Notes: generated by a model from the letters alone, not told the origin. Positions 34,059 to 43,535 are shown, numbered from the stretch's first letter. The stretch: 64,000 nt of DNA from Anaerococcus ihuae (GCF_928368155.1 NZ_CAKMRU010000001.1:1-64000); one strand, 5' to 3'. Program-made: numbers and translations.

Positions 34059-34070
34059 AGGGAGGGAAAA

Positions 34071-35408
34071 ATGTTAGAACTTTTTCAAAAATTTGTTGAT
34101 TTGGGAGCCATAGTTGTGCTACCAATATTAATATTTATATTTGGAATGATACTTGGAACAAAAGCCAAAAAATCTTTTACATCAGGAATAATTGTAGGTG
34201 TAGGTTTTGTTGGTTTGAATATGGTAATTGATTTACTTGGAAATAGTTTGGGACCTGCTGCTCAACAAATGGTAGAAAGATTTGGATTAAATTTAACAAC
34301 AATCGATGTTGGTTGGCCAGCAGCTGCAGCAATTTCTTACGGAACAGTTTTAGGAAGTTTAGCAATTCCTATAGGAATAGGTCTTAATATAATTTTATTA
34401 TTTTTAGGCCTTACAAAAACATTGATGGTAGATATGTGGAACTTTTGGCATGCAGCTTTCGTAGCATCTTTAGTATATGCAATAACTCAAGATTTTGCCC
34501 TAGGAATTTATGCAACAATAGCATATTTGACAATGATATATTTATTAGCAGATATTATAGCACCAAGAATTGAAAAATTCTATGGTTTTCCAAATATAAC
34601 ATTCCCACATGGAACATCTGCACCAGGATTTTTATTTGCCCTACCATTAAATTGGATTTTTGAAAGAATACCAGGATTTAATAAAATCGAAGCTGATCCA
34701 GAAACAGTTCAAAAGAAATTTGGTGTCTTTGGAGAAAGTACAGTTTTAGGATTAATAATCGGTTTAGGAATGGGAATTTTGGCAGGATATGACTTGGGTG
34801 GAATTTTGCAATTAGGAGTAAAAACTTCTGCAGTTATGGTATTAATGCCAAGAATGGTTTCACTTTTGATGGAAGGACTTGCACCAATTTCTGAAGCAGC
34901 AAATACATTTGTACAAAAAAGATTCCCAGGAAGGGAAGTAAATATTGGAATGGATTCTGCTTTATCAGTTGGTCATCCAGCAGTTTTATCAAGTTCATTA
35001 TTACTAGTACCAATAACAATTCTTTTGGCTGTAATTTTACCTGGAAATACTACATTACCTTTTGGAGATTTGGCTACAATACCATTTGTTGTATGCTTAA
35101 TGTCTGCAGTATTTAATGGAAATATTGTACGTACAGTAGTAGGAGGAAGTATATATATGACTTCTATTTTATATATAACTTCTTGGGCATCACCACTTGT
35201 AACAATGGCAGCACAAGCAGCAAAATTTGATTTAGGTGGAAACAAAAGTATAACAGCAATGGCAGAAGGTGGTTTATGGCCAACATGGTTATTTATAATG
35301 TCAGGAAAACACATGCCATGGATAATGCTAAGTGTAATATTTATTGTTAGTTTAGCAGGCTTATATTATGTAAACAAAGTTAAAGGAAAAAAAGAAATTA
35401 AGGAGTAA
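34071..35408 (+). CDS. PTS EIIC component, galactitol (GatC) family
   Basis: Membrane permease of the galactitol-type PTS, 445 residues with about 11-12 hydrophobic segments. Family-typical stretches are LGAIVVLPILIFIFGMILG, MWNFWHAAFVASLVYA, HGTSAPGFLFALPLNWI and MDSALSVGHPAVLSSSL. GGGAGG lies upstream. Gat-type systems carry galactitol and some other polyols or sugars; the GH32 gene in the same operon suggests a fructose-containing sugar here. Confidence 0.93.
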   Translation: MLELFQKFVDLGAIVVLPILIFIFGMILGTKAKKSFTSGIIVGVGFVGLNMVIDLLGNSLGPAAQQMVERFGLNLTTIDVGWPAAAAISYGTVLGSLAIPIGIGLNIILLFLGLTKTLMVDMWNFWHAAFVASLVYAITQDFALGIYATIAYLTMIYLLADIIAPRIEKFYGFPNITFPHGTSAPGFLFALPLNWIFERIPGFNKIEADPETVQKKFGVFGESTVLGLIIGLGMGILAGYDLGGILQLGVKTSAVMVLMPRMVSLLMEGLAPISEAANTFVQKRFPGREVNIGMDSALSVGHPAVLSSSLLLVPITILLAVILPGNTTLPFGDLATIPFVVCLMSAVFNGNIVRTVVGGSIYMTSILYITSWASPLVTMAAQAAKFDLGGNKSITAMAEGGLWPTWLFIMSGKHMPWIMLSVIFIVSLAGLYYVNKVKGKKEIKE

Positions 35409-35411
35409 AAA

Positions 35412-35696
35412 ATGAAAAAATTATTAATAATGTGTGGATCAGGAATAGCAACTTCTACAGTTGCCACAGGAAAAGTTAAACAATGGTTAAAAGATAATAA
35501 TCTAGAAGATGAAGTGAAAATTTATCAATCAAAAATAGCAGAAGAAGTTAATCATATTGATGATTATGATGCAGTAATAACCACAACAACAGTTCCAGAT
35601 AGTATTAAGGACAAGGTTATTTTTGGACTTCCTTTACTAACAAATATGGGACTTGATCAAATGTGGGATCAACTAAAAAAAGAATTGGAAAAATAA
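35412..35696 (+). CDS. PTS EIIB component, galactitol (GatB) family
   Basis: Small cytosolic phosphocarrier, 94 residues. The phosphorylated Cys is in LLIMCGSGIATSTV. VITTTTVPDS and the C-terminal amphipathic helix fit the GatB fold. It lies 3 bases after EIIC and 1 base before the aldolase gene, so the components are translated together. Confidence 0.92.
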   Translation: MKKLLIMCGSGIATSTVATGKVKQWLKDNNLEDEVKIYQSKIAEEVNHIDDYDAVITTTTVPDSIKDKVIFGLPLLTNMGLDQMWDQLKKELEK

Positions 35697-35697
35697 A

Positions 35698-36531
35698 ATG
35701 AAGGCATCATCTCGAGAAATTTTAAAAAAAGCCCAAAAAAATTCTTATGCAGTTCCATCATTAAATTTTATTGATGGACTAACTGCCCAAGCTTATTTAG
35801 AAGTTTGTGAAGAATTTAAAGTTCCTATGATTTTATCATTTGCCCAAGCTCATGAAAAATGGATATCACTAGAATATGCAGCTTGGATTGGGAAAAAAAT
35901 CCAAGAGAAAGCATCTACACCAGTAGTTTTACACCTAGATCATGGCCAAGATATATCTTTTATTAAAAAGGCAATTGATTTAGGATTTAATTCTGTAATG
36001 ATTGATGCGTCAACTCAAAGTTTTGAAAATAATATAAAAACAACAAAGGAAGTTGTTGATTATGCTCATGAACGAGGAGTTGATGTAGAGGCAGAAATAG
36101 GCTTTGTAGGTGCAAATGAAAATCTAGAAAATCATGAAGTTGTAAATTCGATTTATACAGAAATCAATGATGCTGTAGAATTTGTAGAAAAAACAAATGT
36201 AGATTCACTTGCAATTTCTATAGGAACAGCCCATGGAGTTTATAAGGGAGAACCTAAAATTAATTTTGAGAGATTGTATGAAATAAGAGAAAAAGTTGAC
36301 ACTCCCCTAGTTTTGCACGGTGGTTCTTCTACAGGTTATGAAAATTTAAGCAAATGTGTCAAAGGTGGAATAACAAAAATAAATTTATTTACAGACATGA
36401 TTAATGCGGGATTTGCTGCTATAAAAAATGAAGATGTAGTAGATTATCCATCTTTGATTATAAAGATTAAAGAAAATATAAAAGAAGAATTAATAAAATA
36501 TTATAAAGTTTTTGGACTAATTGAAAGATAG
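35698..36531 (+). CDS. Class II ketose-bisphosphate aldolase (GatY/KbaY/FbaA type)
   Basis: Zinc-dependent aldolase of 277 residues that would split tagatose or fructose 1,6-bisphosphate, or a related ketose phosphate. Zinc ligands appear in VLHLDHGQD, ISIGTAHGVYKG and VLHGGSSTG. The metal-loop segment MIDASTQSFENNI corresponds to the usual MIDGSxLPFEENI. Placement after a Gat-type PTS favours GatY-like action on a PTS-derived phosphate, though tagatose and fructose cannot be told apart from sequence. Confidence 0.9.
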   Translation: MKASSREILKKAQKNSYAVPSLNFIDGLTAQAYLEVCEEFKVPMILSFAQAHEKWISLEYAAWIGKKIQEKASTPVVLHLDHGQDISFIKKAIDLGFNSVMIDASTQSFENNIKTTKEVVDYAHERGVDVEAEIGFVGANENLENHEVVNSIYTEINDAVEFVEKTNVDSLAISIGTAHGVYKGEPKINFERLYEIREKVDTPLVLHGGSSTGYENLSKCVKGGITKINLFTDMINAGFAAIKNEDVVDYPSLIIKIKENIKEELIKYYKVFGLIER

Positions 36532-36543
36532 GAGAAATAAAAA

Positions 36544-37233
36544 ATGAAGATAAATTCAAAAAATCATTTCTTTGTGTTCAATCCAAAATCATATTTATAT
36601 GGTGAAAAACTAATAAAATATGCTAAAGTTGCTGACCAAATGGCAAAAAAATATCCTGATATAGATGTTTTTGTGACAGGACCTTACGCTGATTTATATC
36701 GTTTGAAAAAGGAAACAGAAAATATAATTGTAACAGCACAACACTTGGATGGGATAAATCCGGGCCGTGGAATGGGAGCAGTTTTACCAGAATCATTAAA
36801 AGAAGCTGGAGTAGGTGCTACATTTTTAAACCACGCCGAACATCCACTAACTTTAGCGCAAATCGCAGCTTCTGTAAAAAGAGCTAAAGAATTAGGGATA
36901 ATTACAATTGTTTGTGCAGATTCAAAAGAAGAAGCCAAGGCAATAGCAACTTTGGATGTAGATATTATTTTGTGTGAGCCAACAAAATTAATAGGAACAG
37001 GAAAGACAAGCGATAGGAATTATGTAGAATCAACAAATAATTCCATTAGAGAAATAAACCCTCATGCTCTTATAATGCAGGCGGCAGGAATAAGCACAGC
37101 AGAAGATGTTTTTAATACAATAAGCCAAGGTGCAGATGGAACAGGATGCACAAGTGGAATTGTAAAAGCAAAAGATCCTGAACAAATGATAAGAGATATG
37201 ATTGAAGCTGTTGATAAGGGAAGTAGAGCGTGA
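36544..37233 (+). CDS. Triosephosphate isomerase-like protein
   Basis: TIM-family isomerase of 229 residues, shorter than the usual 250. Catalytic residues are conserved: Lys in FNPKSYLYG, His/Glu in FLNHAEHPLT and Glu in ILCEPTKLIGTG; phosphate-binding ends are QAAGISTAEDV and DGTGCTSGIVKA. The pattern NHAEHP and the short length recall archaeal-type TIMs rather than the glycolytic bacterial form. A second, operon-borne isomerase suggests a dedicated triose- or tetrose-phosphate interconversion after the aldolase. Confidence 0.82.
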   Translation: MKINSKNHFFVFNPKSYLYGEKLIKYAKVADQMAKKYPDIDVFVTGPYADLYRLKKETENIIVTAQHLDGINPGRGMGAVLPESLKEAGVGATFLNHAEHPLTLAQIAASVKRAKELGIITIVCADSKEEAKAIATLDVDIILCEPTKLIGTGKTSDRNYVESTNNSIREINPHALIMQAAGISTAEDVFNTISQGADGTGCTSGIVKAKDPEQMIRDMIEAVDKGSRA

Positions 37234-37236
37234 TTT

Positions 37237-37758
37237 ATGACAGTATATATGAAAGATTATCAAGTGGAAAGTAAAGAAGGACAAGTAAGTTTTGTAGATA
37301 TAACAAAAAATGTAAAAGAGGCTATAAAATTAAGTGGTATAGAAAAAGGAACTTGTACAGTAACAACAAGTCATACAACATGTTCAATATTTTTTGAAGA
37401 ATTTACCCATGATGTAGATGAAAACGGAACAGAATTTTTACTTCTTGATATGGACGAATGTCTTCAAAAAATAGTTCCAAATCACGACAGCAAAGATATC
37501 TACAGATATCCAGGAGAAAAGCATTATCAAGAAGTCGAATCTTGGCCAGATGTAGACAAATGGCTACCAGGAGGAGATAGAACAAAACTATGGAACGCAG
37601 ACGCACATATTAAATCTTCAATTATAGGAACAAGCGAAACCTTTGTTGTAAGAGATAATAAATTGGCGGTTGGAGTAACTGGCTACGTATATTTTGTAGA
37701 TTTTGATAGGACAAGACAAAGGAAAAGAAAATTTACTGTTACTGTAATGGGAGAGTAA
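37237..37758 (+). CDS. YjbQ/UPF0047 family protein
   Basis: A 173-residue protein of the UPF0047/YjbQ family, reported in some bacteria to have weak thiamin-phosphate synthase activity but with unsettled function. Conserved features are TVTTSHTTCSIFFEEF, His in ADAHIKSSIIGTSET and the end of the domain VYFVDFDRTRQRKRKF. It starts 3 bases after the isomerase stop. Its presence inside a sugar operon is unexplained. Confidence 0.85.
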   Translation: MTVYMKDYQVESKEGQVSFVDITKNVKEAIKLSGIEKGTCTVTTSHTTCSIFFEEFTHDVDENGTEFLLLDMDECLQKIVPNHDSKDIYRYPGEKHYQEVESWPDVDKWLPGGDRTKLWNADAHIKSSIIGTSETFVVRDNKLAVGVTGYVYFVDFDRTRQRKRKFTVTVMGE

Positions 37759-37869
37759 AAAGTTGTCATAATAACAATAAATAAATTTAAAATATAAGTT
37801 AATATATTATTAAACTGACCTTGTCTAAGCTCTGATGAGAATTTCAAAATATAGAAAAGGATAAAATTT

Positions 37870-39303
37870 ATGAATAGACAAACATATATTAATCTAGAAA
37901 ATGAAAATCAAGAATTTAGAAAAAAAGTAAATTCTGATCCAAATAGGTTGAAATTTCATTTGATGCCACCAACAGGATTTTTAAATGACCCAAACGGTCT
38001 TTGTCAAAAAGATGGACTATACCATATTTATTTTCAATACACACCCTTTAATCCGGGTTGGGGTTTAAAAACTTGGGGCCATTGTACAAGCTCCGATATG
38101 CTTACTTTCAAAGAAGAAGAACCATTTTTATATCCAGATATAAAAGAAGATAAGGACGGGGTTTATAGTGGGTCAGCTTTCATAGAAGATGGAAAAATTT
38201 ATTTCTTTTATACAGGAAATGTGACCTACAAAGATATGGAAGGCTACGATGGAGTTTTGGTTGGGAGAGAACAAAATACAATAAAAGTTACAAGCCCAGA
38301 CGGCTTTAATTATGACAAAAAAAATATTGTTTTAAAAAATAAAGACTACCCTGAATTTATGTCCTGCCATGTGAGAGATCCAAAAATATTTAAAAAAGAT
38401 GGAAATTATTATATGGCAATCGGAGGAAGGATGAAAGATGATGTGGGATGTTTGCTTTTATACAAATCCAAAGATTTAGAAAATTTCGAATTTTTTGATA
38501 TGATCACAACAAAAGAAAAATTTGGATATATGTGGGAATGTCCAGACCTTTTTGAACTTGATGGGAAATTAGTCCTAGTTGTTTGCCCTCAAGGAGTCGA
38601 AAAAGAAGGATACAAGTACGAAAATGTCTACCAATGTGGATATTTTTTCCTAGATTATGATTTCGAAAGAAAAAAATATTCCTTAAGTGAATTTAAAGAA
38701 TTAGACCACGGCTTTGATGTATATGCTCCCCAAAGTTTTTTGGATGAAAAAGGAAGAAGAATTCAATATACATGGATGGGAATTCCAGATGCAGAATATA
38801 CAAACGAACCAACGATAAATTATGGTTGGAACAACGCCCTATCCATGCCAAAAGAATTAAAAATTAAAAATAATAAACTTATACAAAATCCAATCGAAGA
38901 AATGAAAAAACTACGCATGGATGAATATTCTTGTAAAATTAAAGAATTTGAAGATTTAAAAATTAACGACGAAATCTATGAAATGAGAGTAGACTTTGAA
39001 AAAAAAGAAGATTTTAAATTAGAAATTAGAAAAAAATTATTTTTAGAATACAAAGAAAATCTTTTGACTCTAACAATGAATGAAAGTGGTTTTGGAAGAG
39101 ATAAAAGACATATTGAAATTGAAAAAATTAAAAATATAAGAATATTTAACGACACCTCATCAATCGAAATATTTATTAATGACGGAGAAGAAGTAATGAC
39201 AAGTCGTGCCTATACCGAAAAAATTTCAAAACCAAGATTTATTACAAAAAATAAAGGAAAAATTCAATATTATCCACTAAGAGGATATGAATATATAAAA
39301 TAA
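37870..39303 (+). CDS. GH32 beta-fructosidase / sucrose-6-phosphate hydrolase
   Basis: Glycoside hydrolase family 32 enzyme of 477 residues. The nucleophile Asp is in FLNDPNGLCQ, the transition-state Asp in CHVRDPKIF and the acid/base Glu in WECPDLF. No signal peptide is present, so it acts on internalised, probably phosphorylated, beta-fructosides. The five-bladed propeller is followed by the usual C-terminal beta-sandwich (about 350-477). It follows yjbQ after 111 bases and ends the PTS island at a terminator. Confidence 0.93.
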   Translation: MNRQTYINLENENQEFRKKVNSDPNRLKFHLMPPTGFLNDPNGLCQKDGLYHIYFQYTPFNPGWGLKTWGHCTSSDMLTFKEEEPFLYPDIKEDKDGVYSGSAFIEDGKIYFFYTGNVTYKDMEGYDGVLVGREQNTIKVTSPDGFNYDKKNIVLKNKDYPEFMSCHVRDPKIFKKDGNYYMAIGGRMKDDVGCLLLYKSKDLENFEFFDMITTKEKFGYMWECPDLFELDGKLVLVVCPQGVEKEGYKYENVYQCGYFFLDYDFERKKYSLSEFKELDHGFDVYAPQSFLDEKGRRIQYTWMGIPDAEYTNEPTINYGWNNALSMPKELKIKNNKLIQNPIEEMKKLRMDEYSCKIKEFEDLKINDEIYEMRVDFEKKEDFKLEIRKKLFLEYKENLLTLTMNESGFGRDKRHIEIEKIKNIRIFNDTSSIEIFINDGEEVMTSRAYTEKISKPRFITKNKGKIQYYPLRGYEYIK

Positions 39304-39327
39304 ATGTGTATTTTATTTTCTTAAGAA

Positions 39328-39403
39328 AATGAGTTAAATCTACTAAATTAATAAATTTCTTTTTAAACGAAATAAAATTTTTTAGGTTTAGCTCATTTTT
39401 TAT
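39328..39403 (+). terminator. Terminator of the PTS/GH32 island
   Basis: AATGAGTTAAATCT (39328-39341) pairs with AGGTTTAGCTCATT (39384-39397) with two wobble pairs, followed by a T-rich tract. The loop is long (about 42 bases). Confidence 0.6.
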
Positions 39404-39434
39404 TAATGTTAAATTATTAACTTGATAAAAAGAC

Positions 39435-39464
39435 TTGATTATGCTAATATATGTTTAATAGAAT
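39435..39464 (+). promoter_or_regulatory. Candidate promoter of the pilus operon
   Basis: TTGATT (39435-39440), 18-base spacer, TAGAAT (39459-39464), about 95 bases ahead of the first pilus gene. A near-consensus AAAGGAGG lies before the start codon. Confidence 0.4.
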
Positions 39465-39560
39465 ACTTATAAAAAAATGTATACTATTTTAAGATGAAGC
39501 GTTCTTAAAAATCATTTTTTGATTTTACGATTTAAATTGTAAAGGAGGTATGTATATGAT

Positions 39561-41726
39561 ATGAAAAAATTCAAGATAACATCTTTGTTTTTGGCTTTTT
39601 TTATTTTTTCAACAAGTATTTATCCAACATCCGCAGATGAAATCTATAGCAATGAAAAAAGCATTATAGATGGTTTATTTGACACAAATGAAAACGATTT
39701 TCAGAAAAGAAGTGATAATATTCAGACAGATTTTAAAAATCAAAATCTTCAAAAAAGCAAAGAAAATGAAAAGTCTAATATAGAAAATGAAAAAAAACCT
39801 GGATCAGATCTTGATATAGCAGAAAATATAAAAACAAAAAATCCTAAGATTTTATCTACTAGATATTTTAATCCAAAAATTGATAAGACAAAACTTATTG
39901 TAAAAATCAAATTACATGGTCTAAACGAAAACGATTTCGATTTTAAAAAAGTCTATCCAAAAGGTGGGAAAATATATCTAAAAGGGAAAAGTTCAGTTCA
40001 TTATAATGATATTGTCGATGGAAAAGAAGTTATTAAACATTATGTAGACGAATTAAATAAATCTAGTGATTTTTCTAAAGATAAACTTGAAATAGATTTT
40101 GGATTAGTTTCTCAACTGTTTTTTGCTGATGAGTTTTTAAATTCTTATCAAGATGAATCTTATGTTGAAACATCTTTTGACTTATCAAATGAAAAAACTT
40201 TTAAGACTGATACCAGTAAAGAAATTAATTGGGATGGGAAATACCCTACAACTACACTAAATATTGATCTTTACCAAGTTCAAAATACAGAAATTATTGT
40301 AAAAACAAAGGATGAAAACGAAAATCTTGTAGATAATCCTAGTTTTGGCGAAATAATCTATAGGATAGGTAATGAAAGTAGGACAAAAAATATTCCTAAA
40401 GATAATAATAAGCATGATTTGTACGAAAATCTTAAAGTAGATGAAAAAAATATAGGCAATTTTAATGGCAGTAAAAAGAAAAAAATAAACTTAAAAGATG
40501 CAAATTCTAATGGATTTATTAGCAAGGCTGGAGAAGATTTTGCCTACAAAATTGAAAGGATCAAACAAGAACAGCCTTCAAATCCAACAGAAGTAAATCT
40601 AATTAGAAAGAAAAAAGTTATTGTAGGGAAAAATCGCCCGACATATCTTGATTTGGATACTGGAAAAAGTGTTTTTGATAATGATTATGTGAAAGTAGAA
40701 TTTGATTGTGGAGAAAAAGGAAATATAGAAGACCCTAACAAAATTTATTGGGTTTTAAAAGGAGAAAATGTTAAAGGAAAAATTAAAGCTCCAAAAGTTT
40801 CTTCACAAAAAGGCTATGAGCTAATTGGATGGAATCCTAGTTTTGATTCAAACTTAGAAGTCTATTACAAAGATACAATATACAAGGCTAATATAAAAGA
40901 AATATCATATTTTGATTATTCGACCTATGCAGGAGATATAGTTAATTATCCTATAAAAATAAAAGGTGCTAGGAAAATAGAACAAGTTTCATTGGAAGAA
41001 GAGAATAATCAGTTAAAAAAATTAGATATGAAAGATAAGCTCGATTTAGAAAATTTGCAAGAAGTAAAGATTAATATAGGAAATCAAACATTTGAAAATC
41101 AAGATTCTGGAAATTTAGTAACAGATTTAAAACTTGAAGTTTATAATGGGCTTGGAGATAAGATTCTAAAAAGCGAAGATAAAAAGATAGTCAAAAAAAT
41201 ATACATGCTTTCAAGTGATGTAGATGAAAATAAATCATGGTCAGCTATAAGGTATACAATAAAAACCCAAAATTCTAAAGGAGAGGTAATACCACAAGAA
41301 ATAAAGGCAAGGACAGATGAAAAGTTAAGTAAGAAAAAAATAATTGAAGCTGTAAAAAAAGGCGAATTTACTTACAATGAAGATGTTCCACAACAAAATA
41401 AAACAGGACAAAATGCTCTTGATATGAAAGTTGATGGAAAAAATGTTTTGAATCCAGATAAGATAAAAAATATTGAAGTAAAAGATGAAGATTATAAAAA
41501 AATAAATCTTTCAAAAGAAAATAAAAAAGAAGTTCCAGTTACAATAACATATTTGGATAATTCAAAATCAACGGTAAATGTTAGAGTAAATTCCAACAAA
41601 GAGGTTTTTACAGGAATAGGTGATTTTACTAATAATTTTACAAAAATCATATTGGCATTAGGAATTTTTGGGGTTTTTGTAAGTATAATTAATTTTTGGA
41701 AAAAAAGTCTAAGAAACTATGAATAA
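39561..41726 (+). CDS. Cpa-like ancillary pilus protein / surface adhesin
   Basis: Secreted surface protein of 721 residues. A signal peptide (residues 1-25, KITSLFLAFFIFSTSIYPTSA) is followed by a charged low-complexity stretch. An InlB B-like repeat sits near 375-445 (VKVEFDCGEKGNIEDPN, then KGYELIGWNP), and a Rib/YPDG-like block near the end (VPVTITYLDNSKSTVNVRV). The C-terminus has EVFTG, a hydrophobic helix and a basic tail (KKSLRNYE), a sorting signal of the xVxTG form. By position it corresponds to the ancillary protein Cpa of streptococcal FCT loci. No thioester Cys-Gln pair is evident. Confidence 0.72.
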   Translation: MKKFKITSLFLAFFIFSTSIYPTSADEIYSNEKSIIDGLFDTNENDFQKRSDNIQTDFKNQNLQKSKENEKSNIENEKKPGSDLDIAENIKTKNPKILSTRYFNPKIDKTKLIVKIKLHGLNENDFDFKKVYPKGGKIYLKGKSSVHYNDIVDGKEVIKHYVDELNKSSDFSKDKLEIDFGLVSQLFFADEFLNSYQDESYVETSFDLSNEKTFKTDTSKEINWDGKYPTTTLNIDLYQVQNTEIIVKTKDENENLVDNPSFGEIIYRIGNESRTKNIPKDNNKHDLYENLKVDEKNIGNFNGSKKKKINLKDANSNGFISKAGEDFAYKIERIKQEQPSNPTEVNLIRKKKVIVGKNRPTYLDLDTGKSVFDNDYVKVEFDCGEKGNIEDPNKIYWVLKGENVKGKIKAPKVSSQKGYELIGWNPSFDSNLEVYYKDTIYKANIKEISYFDYSTYAGDIVNYPIKIKGARKIEQVSLEEENNQLKKLDMKDKLDLENLQEVKINIGNQTFENQDSGNLVTDLKLEVYNGLGDKILKSEDKKIVKKIYMLSSDVDENKSWSAIRYTIKTQNSKGEVIPQEIKARTDEKLSKKKIIEAVKKGEFTYNEDVPQQNKTGQNALDMKVDGKNVLNPDKIKNIEVKDEDYKKINLSKENKKEVPVTITYLDNSKSTVNVRVNSNKEVFTGIGDFTNNFTKIILALGIFGVFVSIINFWKKSLRNYE

Positions 41727-42237
41727 AAAAAATCAAAAAACAAAAGATCCAGTGGCAAAGGCCCTAATCAAATTTTTAATTAAACTTGTTACAATTTTAA
41801 TAATAATAGTAAGTACTTTTACATTCGTCTTTGGAATTCATAGATTTGAAGATGATTCAATGATACCAAGTGTAAAGCCAGGAGATATGATCTTGTATTT
41901 TAGAATAGATAAAAACTTACTTGTCGGAGAAACGGTTGTTTATAGCTATGATGGAAATACAAAAATTGCAAGAGTTGTAGCAATGCCTGGAGATACAGTC
42001 GAATTTAATGAAAATGGTCTTGTGGTAAATGGTTCTAATCAATACGAACCAAATATTTATAAACCAACACTTCCCTTTACAAATGGAGAAAAATATCCCC
42101 TTACTTTGAAAGATGATGAAGTTTTTCTTCTTGCAGATAATAGGGATAAGGCTGTTGACTCAAGATTATTTGGACCAGTAAAAATTAATTTGATTAAAGG
42201 AAAAATATTTACCTTATTAAGACGAAGAGGAATATAA
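41719..42237 (+). CDS. SipA-like signal peptidase homologue of the pilus locus
   Basis: Type I signal peptidase fold, 172 residues, with one N-terminal membrane helix (about 18-38). The Ser motif is kept as FEDDSMIPSVKPGD (Ser near residue 46). In the Lys motif the usual KR is AR: KIARVVAMPGD, so the general-base Lys is absent. The late motif FLLADNRDKAVDSRLFGPV is normal. In streptococcal FCT loci SipA is needed for pilus assembly and lacks catalytic residues; a chaperone-like role is inferred. It overlaps the preceding gene by 8 bases. Confidence 0.85.
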   Translation: MNKKNQKTKDPVAKALIKFLIKLVTILIIIVSTFTFVFGIHRFEDDSMIPSVKPGDMILYFRIDKNLLVGETVVYSYDGNTKIARVVAMPGDTVEFNENGLVVNGSNQYEPNIYKPTLPFTNGEKYPLTLKDDEVFLLADNRDKAVDSRLFGPVKINLIKGKIFTLLRRRGI

Positions 42238-42359
42238 AATTTTATTATAAAAAATTATTTAACTTTAAAATTTGTAGAAATTTTAAAATAAAAAAATGTT
42301 ATTTACTTTTCCAAGTAAGGAAAATAAATATAAATTGAAAATAAAGAAAGGAAAAAAAT

Positions 42360-43535
42360 ATGAAATCAATAAAAAAGAAAATAATAGCAAGTGCATTAGC
42401 AGTAACATTGTTGGGCGGAGCTTTTATGCCAAAGGCAAAAGCAGAAGGCGCGACAGAAAAACAAATTTGGAAAGATTTAAAGATTACAAAAATACTAAAT
42501 AAGGTTGAAAAGGGTGTTACTACACCAGATGCAGAATTTGAATTTAGTTTTACACCAAAAACTGAAGGTGCTCCAAAAATTGAAAATGTAAAAATAGGAT
42601 ATACAGCAGCAGATAATACTGATGCTGATACTAAAGATGGCATTCAAGTTGAAAAGACTGTAGGTGTTGATTTAAGTAAAATACCATGGACAGAATCTGG
42701 AATATATGAGTATGAATTAGAAGAAGTGATTCCAAATGCTGGGATTAAAGATATGGACTATGGTTACTTATTAAGTTATAAAAATAGATATTTAAAGCCA
42801 GGACAAAGAGATTATACCCCTTATAAAATTACATTTAAGGTTGAAGAAATAGATGGAAAACTAGAAGTAACAGGAATTACAGTTTTTAATCGAGATGGAA
42901 AATTTTCAGGAAAATTAGAATATGATGATGAGAAAAGCCTTAAATTTAAAAACTTTTACGATAAAAAAGATGGAAATGATAATCCAGGTGGTGGAACAGA
43001 TATAACAAAGGCTGACAAAAAAGGTTTTGCTTTTAAAAAGATTGTAGATAGTAAAAATCAAGCTGATTTAGACAAATCTTTTGATTTTGATTTAAAAGTT
43101 GAAAAAGCTGTTGGTTCAAATTCAAAAGACAAAGAATTTAAATATGTAGTAGTGGATAAAGATGGGAATGTTGGAGGAGAACAAACAGCAGCTTATGGTT
43201 CAGGATTTGAAGTTAAACTAAAAAATGATGAGAGAGTAGTATTTACAGATGTAATTTTAGGCTCAAAGGTAAGTGTAACAGAAAAAGATTCTAAAGGTCT
43301 TACTCCATCTATAGAATCTAATTTCTTTGAAAAAGACGCTTCATCAAATGATAAAACTGTAGTAGGTTATATTGGCGACCAAGAAAGCGGCAACTATGCA
43401 GAATTTACAAATAAAAATATGCCTATAACAGGTATTTTAATTAACAACCTACCATATATTGCTTTAGTAGTAGTTGCAGGATTTGGTATATTCTTCTTTG
43501 TAAAAAATAGAAAAGAAGAGGAAATCTACGCATAA
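42360..43535 (+). CDS. FctA-like major pilin with isopeptide-type domains
   Basis: Secreted pilin of 391 residues. A signal peptide ends near AKAEG (residue 30). Two pilin isopeptide-linkage domains follow (about 35-210 and 225-350). In the first, candidate bond residues are Lys in LKITKIL, Glu in YEYELEEV and Asn in LKFKNFYDK. In the second they are Lys in FAFKKIVDS and Asn in AEFTNKN. The C-terminus is MPITG, a hydrophobic helix and KNRKEEE, a sortase signal. A Gly-rich hinge (NPGGGTD) joins the domains. It is the probable shaft subunit. Confidence 0.85.
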   Translation: MKSIKKKIIASALAVTLLGGAFMPKAKAEGATEKQIWKDLKITKILNKVEKGVTTPDAEFEFSFTPKTEGAPKIENVKIGYTAADNTDADTKDGIQVEKTVGVDLSKIPWTESGIYEYELEEVIPNAGIKDMDYGYLLSYKNRYLKPGQRDYTPYKITFKVEEIDGKLEVTGITVFNRDGKFSGKLEYDDEKSLKFKNFYDKKDGNDNPGGGTDITKADKKGFAFKKIVDSKNQADLDKSFDFDLKVEKAVGSNSKDKEFKYVVVDKDGNVGGEQTAAYGSGFEVKLKNDERVVFTDVILGSKVSVTEKDSKGLTPSIESNFFEKDASSNDKTVVGYIGDQESGNYAEFTNKNMPITGILINNLPYIALVVVAGFGIFFFVKNRKEEEIYA

